64,000 bases of DNA, from NCBI GenBank assembly GCA_028583415.1, contig CM053265.1, positions 24,126,830 through 24,190,829 of the forward strand. Direction: 5' to 3'. Position 1 is the first letter of the stretch. The number at the start of each line of letters is the position of its first letter. A program made the translations under genes and the position numbers. The stretch comes from Protea cynaroides (taxonomy: Eukaryota; Streptophyta; Magnoliopsida; Proteales; Proteaceae). Positions 49,700 to 60,434 of this stretch are shown here, in pieces. Under the pieces are notes generated by a model. It saw only the letters and a program-made list of their open reading frames with translations, was not told the DNA's origin and did no database searches.

Positions 49700-49975
49700 A
49701 TTGTTAAGGGGAGTCCCATGTCAATGTTTCATTTCTCTACCTTGACTGAATCTCAGTTTCATTTTCTTGATGTTTGCTCCTTCAAATGGTTTGAAACGTT
49801 GGGGTCTTGCTATTCTGTTATGTTAGTGAGTTGTTTAAACGATCAATTCCCTTGCTCTAATCAGGTTTTCGAACTGATAATGCTCTTCGTACCATTTAAA
49901 ATCCTTCCCACCTTCATGGTACACTGGTATAATTATATTGTTCCATATCCATCAAGTAATTTCTCCTTCTGATAG
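49700..49975 (+). pseudogene. Possible Ty1/copia integrase relic
   Basis: The plus translation contains QVFRTDNALR, resembling the catalytic RTDN motif of copia integrase. It is followed by a degenerate GII...CPYTPQ-like stretch (GGTATAATTATATTGTTCC). It is very decayed; only the motif order supports the call. Confidence 0.35.
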
Positions 49976-50084
49976 GTCATTACTATTTTACTTAACCTGT
50001 TTACAACAACTTCTCTAAACATTCCTATCCTTTGTGTAGACATTCTCTGCTATGTATCAAACATCTTATCCCTGTTTGGTTTAT

Positions 50085-51785
50085 CTAAGACTTAGAATAG
50101 TTCAAGAAGAGAGTATGTTCTAGGAGAAACCCAAATCATACACCCATTGAAATATTTTGATGAAATTCATGGAGAAATCATGGTAGACAAGGTAAGGAAG
50201 AAACCTAGTGTTCTAAGCCATAGAACAAGCCTAGAATGGATTGTGGAAGTAAGCCATAGGACCCAAAAGTGAAAGAATGGACTGTAGAATAAAAATCCCC
50301 AGTGTTCGGGAAGTCCAGAATAGGGGTGGTCGCACCCAGGGTCGATGGAACATCCGACCCTGGCATCTACCCTACCCTGGGGGTCGATGTATACTGCTAC
50401 CCTACCTACGACCCACCCTGCAACCTGTGCTTAAAAACAAACCTAAACTTGCCGGAATGACTTCTAACCAAAATCTATCGACATAGATTTGTTAGGTTTT
50501 CATATTGATATAAAACTGGTTTTAAAGCTTGAAAGAGGATCAACACTCAAGCAAAGGTGAGGGAACAAAACCTAAACTAATTGGCTAATAATAAACTCTT
50601 TTTATTTCTTGAGTCCAATACCATGACTGATTCTATACGTCTATGCTTGTATGTGCATTCAACATGTCATCCAATATTCCTGCTATTACTGTTCATGCAT
50701 ATTTAATTCTATTTATTTATAACATTATGATGATGATGATGCTAGGAATAGGCATGTGAATGTATGTGTGTGGTTAGTGTATATGGTGCGGGTAAGGGAT
50801 GGTATCAACCGGTACAGCCATGCCGTTTTTATGGGGTGTATATTTTGCCATGGTTCTACTCAAGTCATGTCCACTGACATCGTCGTATCACCATTACCTT
50901 AGCAGAACTATTACGTCGTAGAGTATCAGGGGAGGTGGTCTCGGACTGTGTAGTCTTCGACTCTGTCAGGGGGCCTTAGCTCTATCTCTATGGATGTATT
51001 GAGGGATGCTGGGGTGAGGCCTTGGATACACTGTTTGACATTAGGATTGGTTAGTTGCGAGCCCAGTTTGCAAGCCCTCGCCAGCAGGGGCTTACGTGTT
51101 GGTGTGGGCAACCGGTACAGCCATGCCGTTTTCATGGGATGTATATTGTTCATGGTGGGTGCATGTGGGACGACAGTACCGTTTTCATTGGGCGGATTCA
51201 CACACTCGTGTATAGAGGTGAGGCGCCCGCCGAACCTTTCTATAGCACATTGCAAACTTATATACCAGACCACAGATATGAATTGATTGCATGCATATGT
51301 TTTGTTGCATTGTTTTGTTTGCTCACTGAGTCGTGATGTGTACTCACCCTTTCGCCGTCGAATATTTTTAGTTGATGATGCAGGTACCATGGTTAAAGAC
51401 TATATGAATACTTCTGTGTACCGGCACGTTGCTACAATGGAAGCTGAAGACTTCGTGGAAACGCATGACTCTTCATGCGAGTGCAACACATGCGTTTTCG
51501 ATTAGATTTTATTTGAATTATTAAGGAAATGTAATTTGATATTTTATTTACTTATGTCTCGGTTAATACAACATAACGTGATATTTTATTATTGATTATC
51601 ATATTTAGATTCCTCAGTTCTTTTATTATTATGACTTCTGCTATTATGTATTTATTCTGATTATGGTTGTGGATGTGTGTGGTTTTATTTTCAACGGACA
51701 CAACCTTTTAGAGATCCTAGTTGAACCGTTGGTTTATTAATGGTTCATCACACCATTCTGAATGATGCAGAATTGGGGTGTGACA
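50085..51785 (+). repeat. Tekay-type LTR lacking its U3, directly upstream of element 2
   Basis: Collinear with the element 1 LTR from just past the donor region to the end, including the tract GGGTCGATGG..CATCCGACCC at 50325-50410 and the mini-ORF. It ends in GGGGTGTGACA at 51785. Its tract is of element 1 type, not of the ACCGGTCG type in the 3' LTR at 58448. The PBS expected after 51785 is absent. Confidence 0.8.
51371..51505 (+). other. Conserved LTR mini-ORF, copy 2 (44 codons)
   Basis: VDDAGTMVKDYMNTSVY after TATTTTTAG, ending DSSCECNTCVFD then TAG. Exactly the same length as copies 1 and 3. Confidence 0.5.
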
Positions 51786-52692
51786 GCTACCCTCTTGAGT
51801 GGGCGAGGGCGAGCCTCCAAATCCTCATCGCTGATCGACAGGTTATCCATCTGCATCCGTAGGATGGCATCCCAGTCGATGTCAGAGGTCATAGTGTCCT
51901 CCACAGCGATCTCACCCCTCATGTTCACTCGAAGTCACTGTAGGAGAGTAGTGATGAGCCAGCCATAAGGAAGGTTACTAGCCTGACCGGGTAGTGTAGC
52001 CTGACGCATGGTCCTGATGATGATATAGGGAAGGTAAACCCGCTCCCCAGTGCAAACGTAGTAAGTCAGGTATTGAGTGAGCTGAGATAACTCACTATAA
52101 TGGCCGCTCTGGGGCAAAATATCGTGCTGGATGATGCGGCTATAAACTCAAGGCAAGGGCTTCAGACTAAAAGCCTTCATGGGCACCCCCGGGTTGAAAA
52201 ATTACTCTAAGATCTCCTGGCGCAGATCGTCAGTGAGAAAGCCCTTCATCTTAGGGGCACAGTAGACTAAGTCCCCATCGTTGGGAATCCCCAGAAGATC
52301 GGCAAGCTGATGGGTGTCGAAGGAGATGGGGACACCCTTGACGTAACTAGTGATGCAGAGCACTCGACATTGATTGAAGTCGTCGACATCCCCATCTATT
52401 TCCAAGTTGGCATGAAAGTGTTTGACGAGGTTGGGATGGGTAGTCATCGTGTATGTGATGACAGGAAACCAACCAAGTCTGCCAAAAGCGGCCTCCACAT
52501 CGAACCGCTGCAATTGCTCCAAATTGACACACCGCCCAGACTCGATATTCTTCCCCTCGAACCAAGGGAAGCGGGCTTGTGCCGCCTCAGATCGAAACCA
52601 ATGCTCATCTAGCTGTGGTAAAGGCAGGTGGGGAAGGTGCATGCCTAGACCATAGGAGCGCTTGCCAGCACCTCTGCATGGAGCCATTAGAG
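51786..52692 (-). pseudogene. Antisense accessory gene of element 2, C-terminus missing
   Basis: It starts at ATG 52687, 5 nt after the acceptor TTTTGTAG. Conserved pieces shared with element 1 are FDVEAAFGRLGWFPVITY, ITSYVKGVPISFDTHQLADLLGI, SGHYSELSQLTQYLTYYVCT, YIIIRTMRQATLP and LPYGWLITTLLQ, then DIDWDAILRMQMDNLSISDED. The N-terminus (MAPCRGAGKRSYGLG) is extra compared with element 1. Stops follow ILE (52202) and SLKPLP, and the frame runs into the LTR at 51785, removing the coiled-coil region. Putative plant transposon protein domain by recollection; role unknown. Confidence 0.7.
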
Positions 52693-53116
52693 CTACAAAA
52701 CAAGGAAAAACAAGGAGAAAAGGTTAAAATTATCAAAATTTCGACAGCATAACGACAGTAATTTAAGAAAAAGCCTCAAACTCACCCAAAAACATGGGGA
52801 GAGGACTTACGTAACCCCCACACACTTCATGGAAACCAACCATTCACCAATTGAACAAGAAAGTTATAAAATTTAAGAAAAATCGATTTTTTCAAAACCT
52901 AGGTCAAAACTAGAAAATTTTAATTTTTCCTAAAACCTTTCGGTGGAGCCTCAAATTAGTTGAGGGCTTTTGCTCTTAGGGGTCCCTAAACCCTTTCTAA
53001 ACCGAAGGAAAAGAGTTTCTACGGTTAGAATCTTCCAATCAATGAAAACCATAGTTTTTAAGCTTAAAACCATAAAAAAATGATATGAAAATGATGAATG
53101 GAAGGAGAAAACTTAC
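52693..53116 (-). other. Putative intron of the accessory gene (element 2)
   Basis: 424 nt on the minus strand, donor GTAAGT after CGCCTCCAA and acceptor TTTTGTAG. It occupies the same position as the 452-nt intron of element 1. The upstream exon (about 53230-53117) is CT-rich and apparently non-coding. Confidence 0.55.
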
Positions 53117-53269
53117 TTGGAGGCGATATTCTAAGTCTTGATCGAAAGAAAATGACTTCGAGGATCACTGGTCAGACTGTAGCAACTCAGGAGCCAGAGA
53201 GAAATCGCCATCGGAGAGAAGGAGAAGAGAAAAGTGAGAAAAATTCTCACTTTTCGCGACTTTAAGGGC

Positions 53270-53425
53270 CATTTTGGGCATACCGGTCGACGGTTTGCCC
53301 ATACCGGTCGATCGGTACCCCTAGAGGACCGTGACCGCTATGTTTCGGTTAGAATAAAAATTCTGACCGGTCGACTATACCGGTCGCCCAATCCTCTACA
53401 GTGTCGCGACCGGTATGTCACGACC
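53270..53425. promoter_or_regulatory. ACCGGTCGA tract between divergent accessory gene and gag (element 2)
   Basis: Contains ATACCGGTCGACGG, ATACCGGTCGATCGGTAC, GACCGGTCGACTATACCGGTCG and CGACCGGTCAAC. Same place as the GGTCGATG tract in element 1 but a different core. The core recurs in this element's 3' LTR at 58588-58603 and 59155-59290. Confidence 0.55.
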
Positions 53426-53569
53426 GGTCAACTGAAAAAAAATTATTATTAAATTAAGTTTCCATTTCGACTTTCTGCCTTGTATTGTTAAAGACTAACA
53501 CTATTATGATTATTCGACTGTACCTTATGTGTTATGTCTTTGTCTCAGATCTAAACAGACTAGTTTGAG

Positions 53570-54855
53570 ATGGTAGGCGGAAATGGTCGAAGAGGCTCAC
53601 GAAAGCGTCACCACTCCAGGGTGCACCAAACTAAGGAAAATGTGGAAGCTGGATATGTTGAAGAGAAAAACCAGAATTCAGAAAGTGAAGAAGGGCAGGT
53701 TCCTAGGGCACCCACCAATTTGCCCGGCCCTCCTCACACGAATTTTGAAACGATAGTGACTAATTTGGTTTACCAGATGGAAGCCCAACAGAAGACATTC
53801 CTGGATGAGATGCTGAAGATGTTCAGGCCACTAGGATATATCCCCACAGAGGTCACACCTGAACATAGGGGAAATAACACCACACTGCCAAGGGATGGTA
53901 GCTCTGGGCCAATGGGCCAAGGACAGAATCTACAACCACCACACCAATTTCCATCGTCGACTGCTTACTAGGGAGCCTACCCGTACCCACCACCATGGTA
54001 CGGAATGAATACACAGGGCAGCACGACCTGAGCCGAGCAGTGGATAGGTTTTTGAAGGTGAAACCCCCTACTTTCACAGGGAAACCGGGGAAACCATTGT
54101 GGCCTGCACAATGGGTTGCTGAGATGGAGAAGAATTTCTGTCTGATGACATGTTCTGAGGATGAGAAGGTATTATTTGCCATACATATGCTCAAAGAGGA
54201 CGCAAACGCCTGGTGGAATTCTACATGGGCATATTTGGAAACAAAGCACGCTCAGATTGATTGGGCTATATTCAAGGGAGCCTTCTTCAATAAATATTTT
54301 CCAAAGAGCTTCAGAGATCAGATGGAGAAAGAATTCCTCAATCGACAGCAGTCTCAGTCGACTGTGGATGCTTACCAGCAAAGGTATGAAGAACTATTTT
54401 TCTTTGCACCGGCAAGCATGCAAGAAGAAGAAACCAAGACTCGTAGATTCACTATGGGATTACGAGGGAGCATCAGAGAGCACATCCTGGGTCTGGAAAA
54501 GAAGGTATATAATGAGGCTGTACAGGTTGCCAGAGTGATTGAGTCAAGTCAAAAGGACAGTTTCTTTGCTCAGAACAGGGGACTGAAGATACCAACTACT
54601 GAGACTTCAGGGGCGGTAATAATAGACCATTCCTCCCAAACAGGGCTCAGTCCACCATGGTGCCTGTAAGAAACACTACTGCACCACCACCGTTGTAGTT
54701 CGCTGGAAAAAATCTGAACATTAAATGTTTCAACTGTCATCAACTGGGTCATATTGCAAAGACCTACAGTCTACCTAAGAAACAAACTCCAGAGCAAGGA
54801 AAGGTATTTGCAGTCACCACTGAAGAGGCAGCCGCATCACCAGATGTGGTCACTG
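53570..54855 (+). pseudogene. gag pseudogene of element 2
   Basis: Starts MVGGNGRRGSRKRHHSR (53570) with a basic N-terminus, then ETIVTNLVYQMEAQQKTFLDEM. After a stop at 53971 and a frame change, the core is recovered as RAVDRFLKVKPPTFTGKPGKPLW...MEKEFLNRQQSQSTVDAYQQRYEELFFFAP (53995-54600). A second frameshift near 54610 precedes the zinc knuckle CFNCHQLGHIAKTY, where the last Cys is replaced by Tyr. It ends SPDVVTG at an intron donor. Confidence 0.88.
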
Positions 54856-54935
54856 GTATGATTCTATCCCTTCCTATTTAGATTACTATTTTATTGTGTG
54901 TGAGCATGTAGAACTAAGCGATAATTAAATTTCAG
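54856..54935 (+). other. Putative spliceosomal intron between gag and protease (element 2)
   Basis: 80 nt, donor GTATGA and acceptor AATTTCAG. Splicing gives SPDVVTG-TVNIAGIPARVLFDSGA in frame; read through, it hits stops. Same position as 1985-2057 in element 1. Confidence 0.6.
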
Positions 54936-56760
54936 GAACTGTAAATATAGCTGGTATACCTGCCAGAGTACTCTTTGACTCTGGGGCCACGCACTCTTTT
55001 GTTTCTATTTCTTTCGGGAAGCGAATGGAATTACTTGCCAAGCATCTAAACCCAAGCTTGATAGTTCACTCCCCACTAGGAGTCGAAGTGGCGTTGAACA
55101 AATATTTTGGACCATGTACAGTTAGCATTGACGGCCGAGATCTAGAAGCTAATCTGGTTCAACTAGAGATGGCAGACTTTGACGTCATCTTGGGAATGGA
55201 TTGGTTAGGCCAGCATTTAGTCAGCTTATTATGTGGTGAAAAGAAGCTTGTGCTTAAAGACGAGAAAGGAAAAGAGTTTAGCTTCACCGGGACCAAGTTA
55301 CCCAGGAAGCGGAAGCTGATCCTATCTGCCCTAAAAGCTAAGAGATGCTTAGAGAAGGGAGAGTGGGGTACCTAGTGTCTGTGGTCGACATCACTATTGA
55401 GGTACCAAGGATGGAAGATCTAGATGTGGTACGAGAGTTTCCAAATGTGTTTCCAGAGGATCTCCCAGGTCTACCTCCAAACAGGGCTACAGAGTTCGTG
55501 ATAGACCTAATGCCAGGGTCGGCACCAGTGTCTAAAGCACCGTACAGGATGGCCCCTACCGAATTAAAGGAGTTGAAGACCCAGTTACAATAATTGCTAG
55601 ATAAGGGTTTCATACGACCAAGCATATCACCATGGGGAGCACCTGTATTGTTCATCAAGAAGAAGGACGATAGTGTATGGCTATGTATTGACTACCGAGA
55701 GCTGAACAAGTTAACCATCAAGAATCGATATCCTTTGCCTAGGATCGATGATCTGTTCCATCAATTACAGGGTGCAAAGGTTTTCTCGAAGATTGTTCTC
55801 AGATCAGGGTATCACCAATTGAAGTTCAAGGCCGGAGATATTTCAAAGGCTGCTTTCAAGACAAGGTATGGGCATTATGAGTTTCAAGTTATGTCGTTCA
55901 GGTTAACTAACACTCCAGCGTCGTTCATGGAACTGATGAACCAAATGTTTCATGACATGTTGGCAACTTCGGTCATCGTATTCATCGATGACATATTGGT
56001 CTACTCAAAGGATAGGGAGGCTCATACAATGCATTTGAGAGCAGCCATACAACGGCTGAAAAGGGAGAAGCTTTATGCCAAGTTCAAGAAGTGTGAATTT
56101 TGGCTGAAGGAGGTGGCTTTCTTGGGCCACGTAGTATCTAAAGACAGTATCAAGGTAGATCCAAGTAAGACAGCTACTATAGTAGGATGCGAAGCACCAA
56201 AATCAGTTGCGGAGATTCGTAGTTTCCTTGGATTGGTTGGTTACTATAGAAGATTCGTGGAAGACTACTCAAGGATCGCCGTTCCACTTACCAGATTGAC
56301 CAAGAAGGGAGAGAAATTTATATGGTCAGATGAGTGCGAGAAATGCTTTCAGACTTTGAAGTCAAGACTAGTCTCTGCACCTATCTTGACCATCCCAGCA
56401 CCAAGCTTACCGTTTACCTTATATACGGATGCTTCAGGGTTAGGTCTTGGATGTGTATTGATGCAAGGAGAACAGGTGATTGCCTACGCATCAAGACAAT
56501 TGAAAGAGCATGAGAAGAATTATCCTACACATGATTTGGAGTTAGTAGCGGTAATACATGCAATCAAGACTTGGAGACACTACTTTTACGGTGAGAAGTT
56601 TTAGATTAAGTCAGATCACAAGAGCTTAACCTATCTTTTCACTCAAAAGGACCTGAAAATGAGACAGAGGAGATGGCTGGAGTTATTAAAAGATTATGAT
56701 TGTGACATCCAGTACCATCCAGGTAAGGCAAATGTTGTGGCTGATGCCTTAAGCAGAAAG
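54936..56760 (+). pseudogene. pol part 1 of element 2: protease, RT, RNase H
   Basis: The protease motif LFDSGATHSF is at about 54975. A one-base loss near 55345-55370 shifts the frame after RCLEKG. A TAA stop (55591) splits TQLQ from LLDKGFIRPS. RT motifs are LCIDYRELNKLT and FIDDILVYSKD (55984), both with catalytic Asp intact. RNase H TLYTDASGLGLGCVLMQGE starts near 56419; a TAG at 56602 replaces a Gln codon in GEKF-IKSDHKS. It ends GKANVVADALSRK. Confidence 0.92.
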
Positions 56761-58360
56761 TGGGCATTGAAACCTGAGGCAGGACCAAGTACAAATGCTG
56801 CATTATGTGCTGCAGCCTCGAGCTCAACAGAGAATGATGAAGAGTATATAATAAAGACTGCAAGAGATCCAGTGGAACAAGGCATAATTCATAAGTTCAC
56901 ATTGATGTTCGCAGCCTTGAAGATCTCATCGGATCTCATAGATGAGGTCAAGGTAGCAATCCTACAGGATCGACACCTCAAGACTGTACAAGAAGATCTA
57001 GAGAAGGGTAACAGCAATCCTGACTTTACCTTAGATTCAGACAAGGTACTCAGTTATCGTAGACGATTGTGTATACCTGAGAATGAGAACTTAAATATTA
57101 GAGATCGAGTTATGACAGAAGTTCATTACACTCCATACTCGGTACATTCAGGAAGCACCAAAATGTACCATGATTTAAGAAGATTATATTGGTGGAGGGG
57201 TATGAAAGCAGATATAGCTCGTTTCGTATTCCAATGTCTAAATTTCCAGCAAGTTAAAGCGGAAAGGCAGAGACCCGCAGGTTTACTACAACCATTACTG
57301 GAACTTGGATGGAAGTGGGATTGTATCACAATGGATTTCGTCACTGGCCTACCCTTGACACCAAGGTCGGTGGATGCAGTTTGGGTTATAGTCGATCGAC
57401 TTACCAAGACAGCTCGATTCATAGCGGTCAGACCTCAGTATACCATGGACAAGCTGGCCAAGCTATATGTTGATAATATAGTCAGACTTCATGGCGTCCC
57501 AGAGAGTATAGTATCTGACAGAGATCCCCGTTTTACATCAAAGTTCTGGGATAGATTACAGAAAGCTATGAGAACAAAGTTAAAGTTTAGTACAACTTTT
57601 TACCTTCAGACGGACGGACAATTAGAACGAACTATTCAAATTTTAGAAGATATGCTCCGAGCTTGTGCCCTAAATTTCAAAGGAGCTTGGGACGAGAAAC
57701 TATCGCTCATCGAGTTTGCTTACAATAATAGCTACCAGGCTACAATTCAGATGGCTCCATATGAGGCACTCTATGGGAAGAAATGTCGTACACCTCTGTT
57801 ATGGAATGAGGTGGGAGAAAGAAGAATTGTAGGACCAGAGTTTGTCGAAGAAACTTATCGAGTGATTGATCAGATCAAGGAAAGAGTAAAGACAGCTCAA
57901 GTTCGACAGAAGCACTATGCGGATAACCGACGTCGAGATCTGGAGTTTGCAGTAGGTGACAAGGTATTCTTGAAGATATCACCGGTGCGAGGGCTGAAAT
58001 GGTTTGGTAAGAAGGGGAAGCTATGCCCCAGGTACGTGGCACCATACGAGATATTGACCAGACGTGGTAATGTGGCATATCAACTGGCTCTACCACCATC
58101 TATGTCAAGCGTTCATTATGTCAGGGATCCATCGCACATCTTGACAGCAGACCCACCAGACTTGACAAAGGACTTAACATTTGAAGTGGTACCTGTGATG
58201 CTCTCAAGCCGAAAGGTACAACAACTTTGAAGCAAGGATATCCATTATGTGAAGGTGCATTGAAAAAGCTAAGATGTCAAAGAAATTACTTGGGAGGAGG
58301 AGAGCGTGATGAGAAAGGAGTACCCTAACCTTTTCGATGATCAAGGTACGTTCAAATTTT
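56761..58360 (+). pseudogene. pol part 2 of element 2: integrase and chromodomain-like tail
   Basis: Open from 56659 to 58230. The HHCC zinc region has HSGSTKMYHDLRRLYWWRG, but FQCLNFQQVK has Phe at the second Cys. The catalytic triad residues are present in CITMDFVTGLPL, SIVSDRDPRF and QTDGQLERTIQILEDML. The GDKVFLKISPVRG motif follows. After the stop at 58230 a chromodomain-like end is recognisable (DVKEITWEEESVMRKEYPNLF) with two stops before it. This C-terminal type is what places the family in the Tekay/Del chromoviruses. Confidence 0.9.
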
Positions 58361-58447
58361 GAGGCCGGAATTTCTTTTAAGGATGGGGGAGTTGTGAAAC
58401 CTACATGCAAATTTCGAGGACGAAATTTCTTTTAAGGGTGGGGGAGT
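58354..58447 (+). repeat. Polypurine tract region, duplicated (55-bp unit)
   Basis: AAATTT(T/C)GAGG, GAATTTCTTTTAAGG, TGGGGGAGTTGTGAAACC (58354-58408) is repeated as AAATTTCGAGGACGAAATTT and AAGGGTGGGGGAGTTGTAAG (58409-58463). The second copy's polypurine tract (58434-58446) borders the true LTR start. Confidence 0.85.
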
Positions 58448-58718
58448 TGTAAGACCCGCACTCCATGAACCCAATCTAAACCCTTCGTTCATGTTGTAAC
58501 AGGTCTTTCGATCATCACCGGACCAGACGGGAAGAGTGGATGACAACTAGACCAAAAATGGACCAACAAAAGTATGATTCATTCATACCGGTCGATCGGT
58601 ATGGTTTGCGCAGCAGACTACCAAGATCTGGAATTGGATCTCTGTAGGTCCCACTTTCCAGATTTCAAGCTGATTGACTTTCCTAATCCTAGGAGGCTTC
58701 CAAAACCTAATTCTAGCC

Positions 58719-58726
58719 TATATAAA
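58719..58726 (+). promoter_or_regulatory. LTR TATA box of element 2
   Basis: CCTATATAAACCCC, followed about 30 bp later by the expected start site and then a purine-rich leader ending at the donor GTAAGT (58870). Confidence 0.7.
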
Positions 58727-59154
58727 CCCCTCTAAACCTCCTAGAAACCTTCCATTGATCCTCACAAACCCTAGAGAGGAGAAGGAGATTAGAGAAGGAG
58801 AAGGAGCTAGGAAGAAGAAGGAAGAGCTGCCGTTGCCGCTCGACGACACACACCTTACGCCAATCGACAGTAAGTGTTTAAACCCTTCCTCTCACATTAT
58901 GACTCTAGGATGGTTGGGTTGCTTGGATCATTACCATGCAAAGCAGGTATTGACCTAAACCCTACTTTGCCGTCAAACCCTAATTTAGTCGTTAAACCCT
59001 TGATTCGAGTTCTAGGATGAATACCATCAAAACTAGACTTGAGTGGAGTTGGAAACAACTCTAACTCAAAGCTCAGACTTAGAATGTGTAGGGGGAACCC
59101 TAGAATCAATAGAGAATGATCGACGGTAGTAAAAAAACCAAGTGTATGGTCTTC

Positions 59155-59295
59155 CGGAGACATACCGATCGACCATACCGGTCACAGGTCCTACGACCGG
59201 TACCTCTCGGGGGGTGGCCTGTGGGACCGGCTGACCATACCAGTCGCCAGTTTTCCCCACAGAGCTGCAACCGGTACCTGCGATCGGTCAACTCT
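59155..59295. promoter_or_regulatory. ACCGGTCG tract in the LTR intron-like region
   Basis: CATACCGATCGACCATACCGG, CGACCGGTACC, GACCGGCTGACCATACCAG and AACCGGTACCTGCGATCGGTC. Core shared with 53270-53425 of the same element. Confidence 0.5.
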
Positions 59296-59684
59296 GTGAG
59301 GTGTATTTTGTAACCTCGTTGGTTTCCGACTTACGTAAACCCTAAGAAACTATTCTAATTGAACCCTAATATTATGTAGGACTTTGTGGTAGCACGTTTG
59401 GATCTTGCGACGTGGAGCAAGCTATCAAACGAGCATCAGATAAGGGAATCAGACGTAAATCCTAATAATTAATGGACAGTAAACTGTTGTAAATAACAAT
59501 GAATATGTGGATTGGTGTTTGTGCGTATTGCATGTCATCCTTTAGTTTCAGCTATTATTATTGTTCATGCATACTCGCTACGCTAGGATGTGATTGTTAG
59601 ACATGTGATTGTTTTTGTTAGTGTGTGGAATGGGAAGGGTCTGGGGTCTGGGATCATTCCTCACACTGGCACCTTTTTGAAGTA

Positions 59685-59955
59685 TTCTATCTTAGCATAC
59701 TTAGTGCGGGTAGGGTATCAGGGGGAGGTCGTGGCACTGTGGTCTCCGGCCTGGCCACCACGCTCTAGCTCTATCTCTATGCCGTAGGGAGTGATGTTGG
59801 GATAGAGTCTACTTGTGTATTGTTCTATCTTAGTATGCTTGGTGCGGGTAGGGTATCAGGGGGAGGTCGTGGCACTGTGGTCTCCGACCTAGCCACCACG
59901 CTCTAGCTCTATCTCTATGCCGTAGGGAGCTGTGCTGGGATAGAGCCTACAGTGA
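59685..59955 (+). repeat. 138-bp tandem duplication inside the LTR
   Basis: Two copies from TTCTATCTTAG to TGGGATAGAG(T/C)CTAC (59685-59822 and 59823-59952) with about ten differences. Both contain GGTAGGGTATCAGGGGGAGG and CGCTCTAGCTCTATCTC. Confidence 0.85.
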
Positions 59956-60299
59956 TGACATATAGGATTGGTTAGTTGCGAGCCCAGTTTGCAAGCCCTA
60001 GCCAGTAGGGGCTTATGTATTGGTATGGATAGAGCATCAGGGGAGGTAGTGGATGCCTTAGCTCTATCTCTATTCCATGATGGGTGCATGTGGGTCGGCA
60101 ATGGTGTGATATATTGTGCGATGCTACACACTCATGTATAGAGGTGCGGTGGCCGCCAACCCTTTCTATAGCACATTGCAAACTTAAACCAGACCACAAC
60201 ATAAAATGATTGTTACTCATGCATGAAATATTGATACACTGTCTAATTGTCTTACTGAGCTAAGTTGTGAGCTCACCCTTTGTATATACATTGTTTTTA

Positions 60300-60434
60300 G
60301 ATATTGATGCAGGTTATACGGTGGACGATTATATGAACGCTCCGGCGTATGGAGGTGTTGCTGCTCTGGACGTACAGGAAGGAGAGGACGAGCATGACGC
60401 TTCATGCGAGTGCCCTTTCTGCGTGTACCTTTGA
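60300..60434 (+). other. Conserved LTR mini-ORF, copy 3 (44 codons)
   Basis: DIDAGYTVDDYMNAPAYGG after TTGTTTTTAG, ending DASCECPFCVYL then TGA. Length identical to copies 1 and 2 although the nucleotide sequence differs widely. An exon upstream could start near 58750 and end at 58869. Confidence 0.5.

Noticed and set aside
50926..51390. 154-codon minus-strand frame in the LTR
   Set aside because: Antisense of the LTR, broken in the sister LTRs at 6240-6900 and 59.9-60.2 kb.
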